64,000 nt of DNA from NCBI RefSeq assembly GCF_015354615.1, contig NZ_JACAVQ010000001.1:620001-684000 (forward strand). Direction: 5' to 3'. Below the pieces are notes generated by a model. It saw only the letters and a list, made by a program, of their open reading frames with translations. It searched no databases and was not told the DNA's origin. This DNA comes from Aliidiomarina indica (GTDB lineage Bacteria > Pseudomonadota > Gammaproteobacteria > Enterobacterales > Alteromonadaceae). How positions within the stretch are numbered: the stretch's first letter is position 1; every line of letters starts with the position of its first letter. This document shows, one piece after another, positions 53,768-64,000 of this stretch. Position numbers and translations under genes: made by a program.

Positions 53768-55591
53768 CTATCCCGCTACCGCTAACTCTCGTGCGATCCA
53801 TGCATCAATTTCACGCTCAAGAATAGTTAATGGAATTGAACCGTGCTGAAGTACCTGCTGATGGAACTCCCGCACATCAAAACGATCACCCAATGCAGAC
53901 TCTGCACGTTCACGCAGTTGCTGAATGCGCAACTGACCTACTTTATAAGCTAACGCCTGCCCAGGTAACGCCATATAGCGCTCAGCTTCGGAAACTCGGC
54001 GGGCCTCATTAACCGGCGCATTCTCAGCCATATAGGAAAGTACTTGCTCCCGTGACCACCCTTTGGCGTGAATACCGGTATCAACCACTAATCGAATGGC
54101 CCGCCATAGCTCTGCAATTAATGCACCATAGCGGTCGTAAGGCCCATACACACCGAGCTCATCACCCAATGATTCAGCATACAAGCCCCAACCTTCAACA
54201 TACGCCGTAATCGTTCCAAAGCGCCGAAAATCCGGCAAATGGGTGAGTTCTTGCTGTAGCGCAATCTGGTAATGATGGCCTGGTACCGCCTCATGCAGTG
54301 TTAAAGCCCCTTTTGCCCAAGTAGGTCGGGCACTCAGATCGTACGTATTTAGATAAAATATTCCGGGACGTGACCCATCTTCACTAGGCCGTGAGTAAGA
54401 GCCTGAACTGGCACTGCGCTCACGGAACTGCTCCACCGGACGAATCTCATATCCGGCTTTAGGTAACATCTCTGGGAAAAACAAACGCTCAGACTGAGCC
54501 TCCGCTTCTGCCGCAAACGCACGATAATCCTCTAACATGGCTTCGCGACTGTCGTAATGAAATTGCGGATCGTCTCGGGTAAAGGCAAAAAACTCCTGCA
54601 AACTTCCATCAAAGTTTACCTGTCCCATAATGTCTTCAATTTCCTGTTGAATACGTGCCACTTCAGACAGGCCCAAAGCATGAACTTCCGCTGCGGTTAA
54701 ATCGGTCGTGGTGTGCCATGACACAAGGAACTGATACCATGCCTGCCCATTCGGCAATGCACCTAATCCGTAACTATCGGTGCGTGCATAGTTTAGGTAA
54801 ACACGGTCAACATAATCATGTAGTTCTTGATACGCGGGCAGCACAACTTCCGTGATAAGTTCTTCGTAAAGACTGGCTAAGCGCTCCTGCTCGGTTGTCG
54901 GCATATCCTCAGGAAACTCGCGTATCGGACGCATAAATAAGCTATCAGCGAGATCATCAACTAGATGTGCATTTAGCTGACCTAACACCCGCTCCATGAG
55001 AACTCTTGGTTGCACAACATCTGCATCAATCCCTTCATTCATATTCTCAATGATTTGCCGGGTCAAAGTGGGTATCTGACGCATGCGCGCCGCCCAATTA
55101 TCATAATCCCGAACGGTCTTAAACGGCTGTGCGGACGTTCCAGAGCCAAGCATCGCAAAGGTGTTTGTTACATTGTAAAACTGATTCAGTGGCAGCAGTG
55201 TTTCTGGATATTCAAAGCGGGCTAACTGCATTTCTCGTTGGTACAGGAACATGTCGTAACTGAGGCGGTCATCGTAAGACAATATTTCCGGATTAACCCG
55301 TTTTAGTATCGCGATGTATTCTTCTTCCAACATTTTCCGACGTTCTTGATGTTCCGCACTAAAAATATTCGGAAGCTGATCGTTATAGGTGGTAACCCCA
55401 CGAAACGTGGCTTGCAAGGGCTCTAAGGCCAACATCGCTTCTGTGTATTCAGCATAAGTCTGCTCAAGAAACTTGCCGACATCCTCTGCCTTCTGTGCCA
55501 TTTGGCGATCAGAACTTGGCGAACAGCCCACCATGAAGATCAGCAAAACGCCTAAACCAAACACGCCCGATATTTTACGAAGCACCGTCAC
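53768..55591 (-). CDS. DUF885 family lipoprotein, probable metal-dependent peptidase
   Basis: The product is a lipoprotein: signal peptide with lipobox MVGC. The body matches DUF885, common in Alteromonadales, with a zincin-like motif LHEAVPGHHYQ near residue 440 and GWGLYAESLGDE about 40 residues later, consistent with metal binding and hydrolase activity. I chose the GTG at 55591, which has AAAGGAG eight bases upstream and gives a compact signal peptide in 607 residues; an ATG at 55621 is the alternative. Its substrate is unknown. Confidence 0.82.
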   Translation of the reverse strand: MTVLRKISGVFGLGVLLIFMVGCSPSSDRQMAQKAEDVGKFLEQTYAEYTEAMLALEPLQATFRGVTTYNDQLPNIFSAEHQERRKMLEEEYIAILKRVNPEILSYDDRLSYDMFLYQREMQLARFEYPETLLPLNQFYNVTNTFAMLGSGTSAQPFKTVRDYDNWAARMRQIPTLTRQIIENMNEGIDADVVQPRVLMERVLGQLNAHLVDDLADSLFMRPIREFPEDMPTTEQERLASLYEELITEVVLPAYQELHDYVDRVYLNYARTDSYGLGALPNGQAWYQFLVSWHTTTDLTAAEVHALGLSEVARIQQEIEDIMGQVNFDGSLQEFFAFTRDDPQFHYDSREAMLEDYRAFAAEAEAQSERLFFPEMLPKAGYEIRPVEQFRERSASSGSYSRPSEDGSRPGIFYLNTYDLSARPTWAKGALTLHEAVPGHHYQIALQQELTHLPDFRRFGTITAYVEGWGLYAESLGDELGVYGPYDRYGALIAELWRAIRLVVDTGIHAKGWSREQVLSYMAENAPVNEARRVSEAERYMALPGQALAYKVGQLRIQQLRERAESALGDRFDVREFHQQVLQHGSIPLTILEREIDAWIARELAVAG

Positions 55592-55694
55592 GATGAAAAC
55601 TCCTTTCATTATTGGCTTCATGCCAACACATAAACAGATACAAGGGTATTCATAGCATACCCTGCTTAACGCTTATACAACACATCGAAACCAT

Positions 55695-55740
55695 AAAAAA
55701 ACCCCCAGTAATTGGAATCTCCAACTATTGGGGGTTTCTT
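55695..55740 (-). terminator. recA terminator
   Basis: A stem AAACCCCCA / TTGGGGGTTT with an inner hairpin is followed on the minus strand by a run of seven T. It lies about 48 bases past the recA stop. Confidence 0.85.
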
Positions 55741-55787
55741 CAAAATACGCGATTTTCTACCAACAACGCGGGCACTTACGGGCCATG

Positions 55788-56834
55788 TTATTCGCTATCA
55801 GTTGCCTCAGGCGCAACAGCAACTTCATCTGCAGCTGCGGATGGCTTTAATAGCAACATATCCCGTAATCTCTTCTCTATTTCGTTGGCAATTGATGTGT
55901 TCTCAGCAAGGAACTTCATTGAATTCGCTTTACCTTGACCGATCTTGTCGCCTTTATAGCTGTACCAAGCACCAGATTTTTCAACAATCTTATGCTTCAC
56001 ACCCAAATCAATTAGTTCGCCTTCTTTTGAAATACCAGTTCCGTACATAATCTGGAATTCCGCTTGTTTGAAAGGCGGCGCCACTTTGTTTTTAACTACT
56101 TTTACGCGGGTTTCGTTACCCACCACTTCATCGCCTTCTTTCAACGCACCTGTACGGCGAATATCAAGACGTACCGACGAATAGAATTTGAGCGCATTAC
56201 CACCAGTGGTCGTTTCTGGGTTACCAAACATGACACCGATTTTCATTCGAATCTGGTTAATGAAAATACACATGGTGTTCGATTTCTTAATGTTTGCCGT
56301 TAGCTTACGCAATGCTTGAGACATCAAACGTGCTTGCAAGCCCACGTGACTATCACCCATTTCGCCTTCAATCTCAGCACGTGGCGTCAATGCGGCAACT
56401 GAGTCGACAATAACCACATCTACCGCCGCTGAACGCACCAACATATCGCAAATCTCTAGGGCTTGTTCACCCGTATCTGGTTGCGACACTAGCAGCTCGT
56501 CTACATTCACCCCTAGTTTTTCAGCGTACAGTGGGTCAAGTGCATGCTCTGCATCCACAAACGCACAGGTTTTGCCGTTCTTCTGCGCTTCGGCAATTAC
56601 TTGCAGCGTTAATGTCGTTTTACCACTCGATTCTGGACCGAAAATTTCAATAACACGACCACAGGGTAAACCGCCTATCCCTAATGCAATGTCGAGGCTC
56701 AGCGATCCTGTTGAAATTGACTCAACATCCATGGCCCGATTATCGCCAAGACGCATAATAGCTCCTTTCCCAAACTGGCGTTCAATTTGGCCAAGGGCTG
56801 CAGTCAGTGCTTTTTGTTTATTTTCATTGCTCAT
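55788..56834 (-). CDS. recA: Recombinase A
   Basis: RecA drives homologous recombination and LexA cleavage. The 348 residues show Walker A GPESSGKT, Walker [11 protein letters not shown] and the L2 region [15 protein letters not shown], with the usual acidic C-terminus (ATDSE). A LexA box lies 45 bases upstream of the ATG. Gene order recA-pncC-mutS is typical. Confidence 0.99.
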   Translation of the reverse strand: MSNENKQKALTAALGQIERQFGKGAIMRLGDNRAMDVESISTGSLSLDIALGIGGLPCGRVIEIFGPESSGKTTLTLQVIAEAQKNGKTCAFVDAEHALDPLYAEKLGVNVDELLVSQPDTGEQALEICDMLVRSAAVDVVIVDSVAALTPRAEIEGEMGDSHVGLQARLMSQALRKLTANIKKSNTMCIFINQIRMKIGVMFGNPETTTGGNALKFYSSVRLDIRRTGALKEGDEVVGNETRVKVVKNKVAPPFKQAEFQIMYGTGISKEGELIDLGVKHKIVEKSGAWYSYKGDKIGQGKANSMKFLAENTSIANEIEKRLRDMLLLKPSAAADEVAVAPEATDSE

Positions 56835-56878
56835 GTTGGTCGCTCCAGATTCGTACCGTATTGAATGACCTCAGTATA

Positions 56879-56894
56879 CTGTTTATCTATACAG
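56879..56894. promoter_or_regulatory. LexA (SOS) box of recA
   Basis: CTGTTTATCTATACAG keeps the invariant CTG-N10-CAG, flanked by TA on both sides. Its place just upstream of recA predicts SOS induction. No other LexA box was noticed in the window. Confidence 0.92.
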
Positions 56895-56947
56895 TATCAA
56901 GGCATGATCGTAATAAAACTATTAAAAAACCCACAACACAAAGTTAA

Positions 56948-57445
56948 CTATCTGTTATTTATAAAATAATTAATTACTTCTTGAAGGGCGTGGTGGATAC
57001 TTTGGGTCCGCACCTCGGCCCTGTCACCAGAGAAGTACTGGATATCAGTCCATGTGTTTTTACCAATCTGGAATCCAAAACAAACCATGCCAACAGGTTT
57101 ATCTTTTCGACCTCCTCCAGGCCCAGCTATACCCGTTACACTCAGCGCAACATCCACATTGCATAGATGCTTGACCCCTTTCGCGAGGGCCTCAGCACAG
57201 CGCTCAGATACAGCCCCCTCTTGCTCTAAAATCTCTGGGGAAACACCTAATACGTTTTCTTTAATGGCATTACTGTAACAAACCACGCCCCCTTCAAACC
57301 ACTCCGAACTACCGGCTAACTCGGTACAATGATAAGCAATACCGCCTGCCGTACACGACTCCGCCGTCGCCATGCGGTATCCGCGCCCTGTTAATATCGC
57401 GGCGAGCTCTTGTACCTGATTTGCTATCATCTGATCTGTAGTCAC
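56948..57445 (-). CDS. pncC: Nicotinamide-nucleotide amidase (CinA C-terminal family)
   Basis: PncC deamidates nicotinamide mononucleotide, recycling NAD. The 165-residue protein is the stand-alone CinA C-terminal domain: ATAESCTAGGIAYHCTELAGSS, FEGGVVCYSNAIK and SVTGIAGPGGG. It lies between recA and mutS, as in many gammaproteobacteria. Confidence 0.93.
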   Translation of the reverse strand: MTTDQMIANQVQELAAILTGRGYRMATAESCTAGGIAYHCTELAGSSEWFEGGVVCYSNAIKENVLGVSPEILEQEGAVSERCAEALAKGVKHLCNVDVALSVTGIAGPGGGRKDKPVGMVCFGFQIGKNTWTDIQYFSGDRAEVRTQSIHHALQEVINYFINNR

Positions 57446-57570
57446 TTGTCGATTTCCTGTAGGCTTAATGCACCTTTGCCATCAATTATGCGATTCATAC
57501 TTGGCTTTTGCGACTAAATTCAGGATCATGACGCAATTGCCTACGTTTTAAATAAGAATAACAGGGACTC

Positions 57571-60126
57571 ATGAGCAAATCAGCAAGCGCGCACACGCCG
57601 ATGATGCAACAGTATTTGGCGATTAAAGCCGAGCATCCAGACATCCTATTGTTCTATCGGATGGGTGATTTCTACGAGCTATTTTATGATGATGCGGAAC
57701 GCGCCGCCGACCTGATGGATATATCCTTAACTCAGCGAGGACAATCCGGGGGCCGCCCTATTCCCATGGCTGGTGTTCCTTATCATGCAGTGGATACCTA
57801 TCTCGCTAAATTGGTGAAGTTAGGCGAATCCGTTGCGATTTGCGAACAGATAGGCGATCCGGCAACCAGTAAAGGTCCGGTGGAGCGCAAAGTCGTTCGA
57901 ATTATTACCCCAGGCACACTAACCGATGAAGCTCTGCTTGATTCCCATAGAGAGAATCTACTTGTTGCCATTCAACCACAGCAACAGCAGTGGACACTAG
58001 CCGGCGCTGATATGAGCAGTGGCCGATTTTTCGTCAGCCTACTCGATACTGAACAAGCATTAAACAACGAGTTGGAACGGCTCCGTCCCGCGGAATTACT
58101 GTATCCAGAAGGTTTGCAGCTACCGGCATCGATACATCAACGCGCAGGAATGCGTAAGCGACCTGAGTGGGATTTTGATGCAGATAGTGCATTTACTGCC
58201 TTAACACGACAGTTTGCTACCCACGATTTATTGGGTTTTGGCATTGACCGTCACGACCCCACACTCGGGGTCGCAGGATGCGTACTGCAATATATAAAAG
58301 ATACCCAACGCGGTGCACTGCCCCATTTACGCCGGTTACAGCAGGAACGCTCTGATGAGGCAATTCATCTCGATTCCAGCACCCGACGTAACCTAGAGCT
58401 TACTGAAAACTTGCAGGGCAATGAGCAGCACACCCTCGCCTCCGTGCTGGACCGCTGCAAAACCCCAATGGGGAGCCGCTTACTTAAACGTTGGTTGCAT
58501 CGGCCGCTGCGGGATCAAGAACAGCTTCAGCATCGACTAAACCACGTTAACGAACTTATTGATCAATCCGCTTTTAGCGACATTCAAAGCATTTTGCGTG
58601 AAATTGGCGATGTTGAGCGCATTTTGGCTAGGGTTGCCCTGCAATCAGCCCGCCCTCGGGATCTATCTCGTTTACGCCATGCACTATTTTGCATTCCGAC
58701 ACTGAATCAACGTATTCGCGAGCAACAGCTTAGCTACACGCAACCTATTCGTGAGTTTCCCGATCTGGCCAAGTTGTTAGAAGCGGCTATTGTTGATAAT
58801 CCTCCGGTGTTGATTCGCGATGGCGGCGTCATTGCGCCTGGCTATCACAAAGAACTTGATGAGTTTCGCGCCCTGAGTGCAGGTGGTAACGAGCAACTGG
58901 AAGCCCTCGAGCAGCGAGAACGCGAACGTACCGGTATTCAGAATTTAAAAATTGGCTATAACAAAGTTCACGGCTTTTATATTGAACTCAGTCGGTTGGC
59001 AGCAGACCGCGTGCCTGCCGAGTATCAACGCAGACAAACGCTAAAAAATGCAGAGCGCTATATTATTCCTGAGTTAAAAACCTTTGAAGAACAAGTGTTA
59101 CAAAGCCAAAGCCGGGCACTTGCCATTGAAAAGCAGCTCTATCAGGATATTCTCCAGCAACTATTGGCGCCGCTGGCAGAGTTACAATCGACAGCCCAAG
59201 CCCTTGCCGCGTTGGATGTCTACTGTTGTTTCGCCGAACGCGCAGTAAGCCTCAATTACTGCCGCCCCGAGTTCACCGAGAACAACGAACTAACTATTAT
59301 TGACGGTCGCCACCCGGTGGTGGAAGCCTTTGCCGATCATCCTTTTATCGCCAACTCGGTGCATTTCGATAAAAACCGGCGCTTGCATGTCATTACTGGT
59401 CCGAATATGGGCGGTAAATCTACGTACATGCGCCAAACGGCCCTTATCGCCCTGCTTGCGCATACGGGAAGCTATGTCCCTGCAGCACAGGCTAAAATTG
59501 GCCCTATGGATCGTATCTTTACCCGAATCGGTGCCGCCGATGAACTGGCATCCGGGCGCTCTACCTTTATGGTTGAAATGACGGAAACGGCGGTGATATT
59601 GCATCACGCCACCGAGCGATCATTGGTTTTAATGGATGAAATTGGTCGCGGCACGTCAACCTATGATGGCATGTCACTGGCCTGGGCGTCAGCAGAAGCC
59701 CTTGCTGAACGTGGTTCTATGACACTATTCGCTACTCACTACTTTGAACTTACGCAATTGGACAGTCATTGTGAAAACACCGTGAATGTCCATGTTGATG
59801 CAACAGAGCACGGTGACACCATCGCGTTTTTGTATCATGTGAAGGAAGGTGCAGCGAGTAAGAGTTTTGGTATTCAAGTGGCGCGCTTAGCCGGCTTACC
59901 CGATCGTGTGATCGCGCGGGCAAAAGCCCGTTTAACGGAGCTTGAGCAACAACAGGTTGGCAATACATCACCGCCGCCAAATCAAGCACAATTGAATTTA
60001 AGTGTACCCGACCCGGTCGCTGTAGATCGTCGTATACAGCTACTTGACGAACTCGACCCCGATCAATTATCACCGCGCGAGGCGTTAGAGGTTCTTTATA
60101 CCCTGACTCAAAAAAACAAGGCCTAG
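57571..60126 (+). CDS. mutS: DNA mismatch repair protein MutS
   Basis: MutS finds mismatches. The 851 residues include the mismatch-binding motif with Phe and Glu (RMGDFYELF), Walker [10 protein letters not shown] and the segment [12 protein letters not shown], with a C-terminal tetramerisation tail. It is convergent with rpoS, and its stop codon lies inside the rpoS terminator hairpin. Confidence 0.98.
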   Translation: MSKSASAHTPMMQQYLAIKAEHPDILLFYRMGDFYELFYDDAERAADLMDISLTQRGQSGGRPIPMAGVPYHAVDTYLAKLVKLGESVAICEQIGDPATSKGPVERKVVRIITPGTLTDEALLDSHRENLLVAIQPQQQQWTLAGADMSSGRFFVSLLDTEQALNNELERLRPAELLYPEGLQLPASIHQRAGMRKRPEWDFDADSAFTALTRQFATHDLLGFGIDRHDPTLGVAGCVLQYIKDTQRGALPHLRRLQQERSDEAIHLDSSTRRNLELTENLQGNEQHTLASVLDRCKTPMGSRLLKRWLHRPLRDQEQLQHRLNHVNELIDQSAFSDIQSILREIGDVERILARVALQSARPRDLSRLRHALFCIPTLNQRIREQQLSYTQPIREFPDLAKLLEAAIVDNPPVLIRDGGVIAPGYHKELDEFRALSAGGNEQLEALEQRERERTGIQNLKIGYNKVHGFYIELSRLAADRVPAEYQRRQTLKNAERYIIPELKTFEEQVLQSQSRALAIEKQLYQDILQQLLAPLAELQSTAQALAALDVYCCFAERAVSLNYCRPEFTENNELTIIDGRHPVVEAFADHPFIANSVHFDKNRRLHVITGPNMGGKSTYMRQTALIALLAHTGSYVPAAQAKIGPMDRIFTRIGAADELASGRSTFMVEMTETAVILHHATERSLVLMDEIGRGTSTYDGMSLAWASAEALAERGSMTLFATHYFELTQLDSHCENTVNVHVDATEHGDTIAFLYHVKEGAASKSFGIQVARLAGLPDRVIARAKARLTELEQQQVGNTSPPPNQAQLNLSVPDPVAVDRRIQLLDELDPDQLSPREALEVLYTLTQKNKA

Positions 60127-60141
60127 ATAACTAGGTCTTGT
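60111..60141 (-). terminator. rpoS terminator overlapping the mutS stop
   Basis: ACAAGGCCTAG (60116-60126) pairs with CTAGGTCTTGT (60131-60141) over loop ATAA; on the minus strand a T run follows. The left arm contains the mutS TAG stop. Confidence 0.85.
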
Positions 60142-60179
60142 CGCTTCTATTTTTGCTTTACCCTGTGTTGGTAATCGCA

Positions 60180-61175
60180 CTATTCATGAGTAAAGATGGA
60201 ATCGTTGGATAAACCTTGCTGCTCCATCACTTCTTTCAAGCGGCGAAGTGCCTCTACTTGGATTTGGCGTACTCGCTCACGCGTTAATCCAATCTCTCGC
60301 CCAACATCTTCGAGCGTTGATGGTTCATATCCTAGCAATCCAAAGCGACGGGCTAGCACTTCTTTTTGCTTCGGATTCAGCAAATCCAGCCAACCTAGAA
60401 GACGTTCACGCATATCTTCATCTTGCAGCACACCTTCTGGACCGCCTTCATTTTCATCAGCGATAATGTCCAACAAGCCTTTTTCGCTGTCGCCAGCCAA
60501 AGGCGTATCCACAGAAGCAATACGTTCGTTTAACCGCAGCATTTTGCTAACATCATCCACCGGCCGCTCTAAACTACGTGCGATATCTTCCGCTGTAGGC
60601 TCATGCTCAAGTTTCTGCGCTAATTCCCGAGCGGCTCGCAGATAAATATTCAGTTCTTTTACCACATGAATCGGCAAACGGATGGTGCGCGTTTGATTCA
60701 TAATGGCCCGTTCGATAGTTTGCCGAATCCACCATGTCGCATAGGTAGAGAAACGGAATCCCCGCTCTGGATCAAATTTTTCAACAGCGCGAATTAAGCC
60801 TAAGTTGCCTTCTTCAATCAAATCAAGCAGGGCTAAGCCGCGATTGTGGTAACGACGGGCAATTTTCACCACGAGGCGCAAATTGCTTTCAATCATTCGT
60901 TGGCGGGATTTAAGGTCACCTTTGAGCGCTTTGCGCGCAAAGTAAACCTCTTCTTCGGCGGTAAGAAGCGGCGAAAAGCCTATCTCACTGAGATACATTT
61001 GAGTGGCATCAAGCTTGCGCTGATACTTGCTTTTATTCGCAAGTGCCTCTTCAAGTTCTGCATCTATAACTTCACGATCACGATCGGTAGCGCTTTCATC
61101 TTCAGAGAATTCCAGGTCCTCTGCTACGTCTGAATCGTCGTCCTTTATTTGATCTTCCTGTTCACGCATCGACAT
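60180..61175 (-). CDS. rpoS: RNA polymerase sigma factor RpoS
   Basis: RpoS is the stationary-phase and general-stress sigma factor. The 331 residues have an acidic N-terminus, region 2 ([34 protein letters not shown]) and region 4 ([21 protein letters not shown]). It lies 25 bases downstream of nlpD; a main rpoS promoter within nlpD, as in E. coli, is likely but not located. Confidence 0.97.
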   Translation of the reverse strand: MSMREQEDQIKDDDSDVAEDLEFSEDESATDRDREVIDAELEEALANKSKYQRKLDATQMYLSEIGFSPLLTAEEEVYFARKALKGDLKSRQRMIESNLRLVVKIARRYHNRGLALLDLIEEGNLGLIRAVEKFDPERGFRFSTYATWWIRQTIERAIMNQTRTIRLPIHVVKELNIYLRAARELAQKLEHEPTAEDIARSLERPVDDVSKMLRLNERIASVDTPLAGDSEKGLLDIIADENEGGPEGVLQDEDMRERLLGWLDLLNPKQKEVLARRFGLLGYEPSTLEDVGREIGLTRERVRQIQVEALRRLKEVMEQQGLSNDSIFTHE

Positions 61176-61200
61176 TACTCCTATATCCTATCGATTGTCG

Positions 61201-62085
61201 CTAACGTGATCGCGGTAGATAATTCTCCGGATTGACTGAATTACCGCGAAACCTTAGCTCGAACCTTAACCGGACATCCTCCCGGCCGGAACTACCCATT
61301 GTCGCTATCTGCTGACCTGCTTCAACCCACTGTTGCTCACTGACCAGCAGTCGGTCATTGTGACCATACGCAGTAATGTAATCATCGTTATGTTTCAAAA
61401 TGATTAACTGCCCATAGCCACGTAATGCGCTTCCTACATAGACCACTCGACCTGCGGCTGCAGCGATAACCGGATCACCTCGGCTACCTCCAAATTCCAT
61501 ACCGCGCCCACCGGCCTCGTGGGTAGAAAAACGCCGTAAGATTCGTCCTTGGCTTGGCCATTGCCACCGTAAATCACCACTTGGCACACTGCGCTGCGTT
61601 GGATTTACCGTGACTTGTTGCGTTTCATTCGACGTTGTTGCTGATTGTGATTTTTGTTGACTAGTTGTTACACCATACTCTTTCGTTTTGCTACTCGCAA
61701 GTCTTTGTTCCTGCGAAGAAGTCGCGGTTTCTGAAGGTCCGCTCGTGGTCGAACTTGCGGTGCCGGTGGCTGTAGTGGTGCCCCTTGCACCCGCTTCATT
61801 GGGACGTAAGCGCAATGTTTGGCCAACAAAAATAGTATAGGGAGGCTGTAGATTATTGATCCGCGCGATATCACGTAAATCCATATTGGCGCGAAATGCA
61901 ATGGAGTATAGGGTCTCGCCCGCTTGAACTTGATGGGTGGCTTGATTGAGTGATGCGCGTTCATAGTCGTGAACTGTTTTGCCCCGATAGAGGCGCTCCA
62001 CAGGTGCAGGCTCAGGGCGAGCACTGCAACCTTGAAGTACTAACAGCATTGCTACTAATAATCCTAGTAAGCAAAGAAATCGCAT
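61201..62085 (-). CDS. nlpD: Murein hydrolase activator NlpD
   Basis: NlpD is an outer-membrane lipoprotein that activates the amidase AmiC at division. The 294 residues have a signal with lipobox LQGC, a LysM domain (about 52-95: HQVQAGETLYSIAFRAN), a Ser/Thr-rich linker and a C-terminal M23 domain (about 175-290) that lacks the full set of zinc ligands, as in other NlpD proteins (GGRGMEFGGSRGDPVIA). Confidence 0.95.
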   Translation of the reverse strand: MRFLCLLGLLVAMLLVLQGCSARPEPAPVERLYRGKTVHDYERASLNQATHQVQAGETLYSIAFRANMDLRDIARINNLQPPYTIFVGQTLRLRPNEAGARGTTTATGTASSTTSGPSETATSSQEQRLASSKTKEYGVTTSQQKSQSATTSNETQQVTVNPTQRSVPSGDLRWQWPSQGRILRRFSTHEAGGRGMEFGGSRGDPVIAAAAGRVVYVGSALRGYGQLIILKHNDDYITAYGHNDRLLVSEQQWVEAGQQIATMGSSGREDVRLRFELRFRGNSVNPENYLPRSR

Positions 62086-62101
62086 TCACATTCCTATGAT
62101 T

Positions 62102-62680
62102 TCAACGAAAGATAAAATACGCGGCCACGGCGAGTATGACCACACCCCAACCGATTGTATCCATATGCTGGCGTACATGCTTTTCCATAATAGGCCCGCC
62201 CCAACGCATTAACCAAGCAACGAGGAAAAAGCGCATACCGCGCCCAATAATCGAAGCAAGCACAAAAGGTAAGAAGGCAATCGCCATCACGCCCGCTGTC
62301 ACCGTAAATACTTTATACGGGATAGGTGAAAACCCTGCCAAAAAAATCACCCAGAAGCCCCAATCATTGAACCATCCTTGCGCTAATTCAAAGGTATCCA
62401 TACGACCAAAATAATCCAGCGCAGGTAATACAATGGGCTCAAAGGCTAAGTACCCCAATAAATAACCGGCCATGCCCCCAAGCACCGAGAAAATGGTCGT
62501 TAACATGGCAAAGTACATAGCCCGTGACGGCTGGGCAATCGCCATAGGCGCAAGCATCACATCAACCGGAATTGGGAAAATAACCGATTCAGCAAAGCTC
62601 ACACCGGACAAAATAGCAGGGGCATTTTTATGACGAGACCAAATCAACGCTCTATCATACAGAGAAGTAAATATCTTCAC
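62102..62680 (-). CDS. yqaA: YqaA family DedA-like membrane protein
   Basis: The 192-residue inner-membrane protein belongs to the YqaA branch of the VTT/DedA-like family, with about five helices and the motifs [18 protein letters not shown] and [18 protein letters not shown]. Its function is not firmly known; relatives are lipid or small-ion transporters. Its start overlaps the pcm stop by 4 bases. Confidence 0.9.
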   Translation of the reverse strand: MKIFTSLYDRALIWSRHKNAPAILSGVSFAESVIFPIPVDVMLAPMAIAQPSRAMYFAMLTTIFSVLGGMAGYLLGYLAFEPIVLPALDYFGRMDTFELAQGWFNDWGFWVIFLAGFSPIPYKVFTVTAGVMAIAFLPFVLASIIGRGMRFFLVAWLMRWGGPIMEKHVRQHMDTIGWGVVILAVAAYFIFR

Positions 62681-63318
62681 GCGAGATCACCTTGCACTAA
62701 AGGGACAAACCGCACTGCACCTTCACTCCGTTGCATATATTCCTCTCCTTGGCGCTCAACCACCAATAATTCTTGTTGAAGTTCTCCGACGGGGATCACG
62801 AGTCGTCCACCGTCTGGGTTTAACTGTTCTAATAACGCTTCGGGAATGCGCGCTGCCGCAGCGGTGACAATAATGCCATCAAACGGCGCTTTGCTAGGCC
62901 AGCCCTGCCATCCATCCCCATGGCGCATCGCAACATTATGCAAGTCTAAACGTTTAATCCGGCGTTGTGCTTGGTATTGCAGCTGTATAATTCGCTCTAC
63001 CGAGAACACATGTTTCACCAACGCCGCTAGCACCGCTGTTTGATATCCAGAGCCGGTGCCAATTTCCAAGACCCGTTGCGGTGAAGACTCAAGAATCAGG
63101 CTGGTCATTTTCGCCACAATCAAGGGTTGCGAAATCGTCTGTCCATTACCGATAGGCAAGGCTGTATTCTCATAAGCTTTGTGAGCGAGTGATTCTGGCA
63201 TAAACTCTTGCCGCGGCGTGCGTTGAATAACATCCAACACGGCATCATTTTCAATACCTAATTCTTTCAGCCGCTGCACCAAACGTTTGGCCATGCCATG
63301 ATGATTCATTACTTTCAT
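62677..63318 (-). CDS. pcm: Protein-L-isoaspartate O-methyltransferase
   Basis: Pcm repairs isoaspartate damage in old proteins using S-adenosylmethionine. The 213 residues show [15 protein letters not shown] and the SAM-binding [14 protein letters not shown]. It lies 2 bases after surE and overlaps yqaA, in the order surE-pcm-yqaA-nlpD-rpoS. Confidence 0.96.
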   Translation of the reverse strand: MKVMNHHGMAKRLVQRLKELGIENDAVLDVIQRTPRQEFMPESLAHKAYENTALPIGNGQTISQPLIVAKMTSLILESSPQRVLEIGTGSGYQTAVLAALVKHVFSVERIIQLQYQAQRRIKRLDLHNVAMRHGDGWQGWPSKAPFDGIIVTAAAARIPEALLEQLNPDGGRLVIPVGELQQELLVVERQGEEYMQRSEGAVRFVPLVQGDLA

Positions 63319-63320
63319 GC

Positions 63321-64000
63321 TTATTTATCCAACCACTCCTGTATGCGTTCCTGATCATCGCGTGCGGTCATATCAACTGTCAACGGTGTTATCGATACAT
63401 AACCCTCCGCAACAGCCGCGAAATCAGTACCCGGACCATCATCACGTTGTGGTCCCACCGGACCATACCAAAATATCTCACGCCCCCAAGGATCTGAGCC
63501 CCTTACCATGTGTTCGGCGCGATGGCGTCTACCCAACCGGGTCATTTTAATGCCCTTGATTTGCTTATAAGGTAAATAGGGCACATTCACATTCAGCACA
63601 AAGTCTGATGTCAGCGGTTCTTTTTCTAGGCGCTTCACTAAATCAGCGACCACTTGCGCCGCCGTGTCGTAATAGTCGTGTCCGTGTTCACCCATGGAAA
63701 CCGCGATGGCGGGAAGGCCAACAAAACGCCCTTCCGTTGCCGCCGCGACAGTACCTGAGTAAATCACGTCATCACCCATGTTAGGCGCGTCATTGATTCC
63801 AGACACCACAAGATCGGGCGCTTCGCCTAAGGGCGAGTTTGTTCCAATATGGACACAGTCGGTCGGCGTTCCATTCACTGAATAGAATCCGTTTTCTAAC
63901 TGTTCCACTCGCAATGGATTGTGTAGCGTCAGGCTATTGCTGGCACCGCTGCAATTTCGGTCTGGCGCAATCACCGTAACCTTTGCCGTTTTACTCAGTG
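63321..64000 (-). CDS. surE: 5'/3'-nucleotidase SurE, 5' end cut by window edge
   Basis: SurE is a metal-dependent nucleotidase active on nucleoside monophosphates. About 226 codons are present; the frame stays open to base 64000 ([20 protein letters not shown]), so the N-terminal metal-binding Asp-Asp lies just outside. [20 protein letters not shown] is the conserved active-site region, with GDD in place of the more common GxD. Confidence 0.94.
   Translation of the reverse strand, partial: LSKTAKVTVIAPDRNCSGASNSLTLHNPLRVEQLENGFYSVNGTPTDCVHIGTNSPLGEAPDLVVSGINDAPNMGDDVIYSGTVAAATEGRFVGLPAIAVSMGEHGHDYYDTAAQVVADLVKRLEKEPLTSDFVLNVNVPYLPYKQIKGIKMTRLGRRHRAEHMVRGSDPWGREIFWYGPVGPQRDDGPGTDFAAVAEGYVSITPLTVDMTARDDQERIQEWLDK

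Overview
The window is chromosomal DNA from a gammaproteobacterium, most likely a marine or halophilic member of the Alteromonadales. The RecA, RpoS and TyrR proteins and the amino-acid-centred gene content suggest the Idiomarinaceae (Idiomarina, Pseudidiomarina, Aliidiomarina). That family call rests on recognising proteins by eye, not on a phylogeny. The core synteny surE-pcm-yqaA-nlpD-rpoS / mutS-pncC-recA and the psp-sap linkage are typical of gammaproteobacteria. I saw no insertion sequence, prophage, CRISPR array, rRNA or tRNA.

Layout. (1) 1-5.2 kb: phenylalanine/tyrosine catabolism and its regulator: hpd (cut by the left edge), tyrR, phhB, phhA and a methionine gamma-lyase gene, with TyrR-box-like operators. 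(2) 5.3-13.4 kb: envelope stress and peptide uptake: pspABC read left from a sigma-54 promoter, and divergently pspF-sapABCDF. (3) 13.6-15.2 kb: putP. (4) 15.2-52.7 kb: a nitrate-respiration supercluster of about 37 kb. It holds a hemerythrin-type protein, moeB, a DGC-domain protein, nnrS, three NarK-type transporters, a PP2C/kinase fusion, mogA, the O2-independent ubiquinone genes ubiU, ubiV and ubiT, anaerobic nrdG-nrdD, an outer-membrane porin, narGHJI plus a PpiC-type foldase, narX, narL-moeA, the moaA-mobA-moaB-moaC-moaD-moaE-modABC operon, and a trhP/yegQ-ferredoxin pair. (5) 52.7-64 kb: housekeeping genes rssA, a DUF885 lipoprotein, recA, pncC, mutS, rpoS, nlpD, yqaA, pcm and surE (cut by the right edge).

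How region 4 works together. NarGHI reduces nitrate at the inner membrane using quinol. NarK-type proteins move nitrate and nitrite. moa, mog, moe, mod and mob genes make the molybdenum cofactor and import molybdate. UbiUVT makes quinone without O2, NrdDG makes dNTPs without O2, and TrhP would hydroxylate tRNA without O2. These units share a visible cis code: seven FNR boxes (TTGAT-N4-ATCAA, five of them perfect) and at least six NarL-type 7-2-7 palindromes (TACYYCY-N2-RRNGGTA type), several as pairs in front of the same gene. No nitrite reductase gene is in the window. The most interesting points are this shared FNR/NarL code on genes outside respiration (nrdGD, trhP-ferredoxin, a porin, the DGC gene), the kinase/phosphatase fusion coupled to a NarK, a moaA leader with switch-like alternative hairpins, and strong hairpins between genes of the nar operon.
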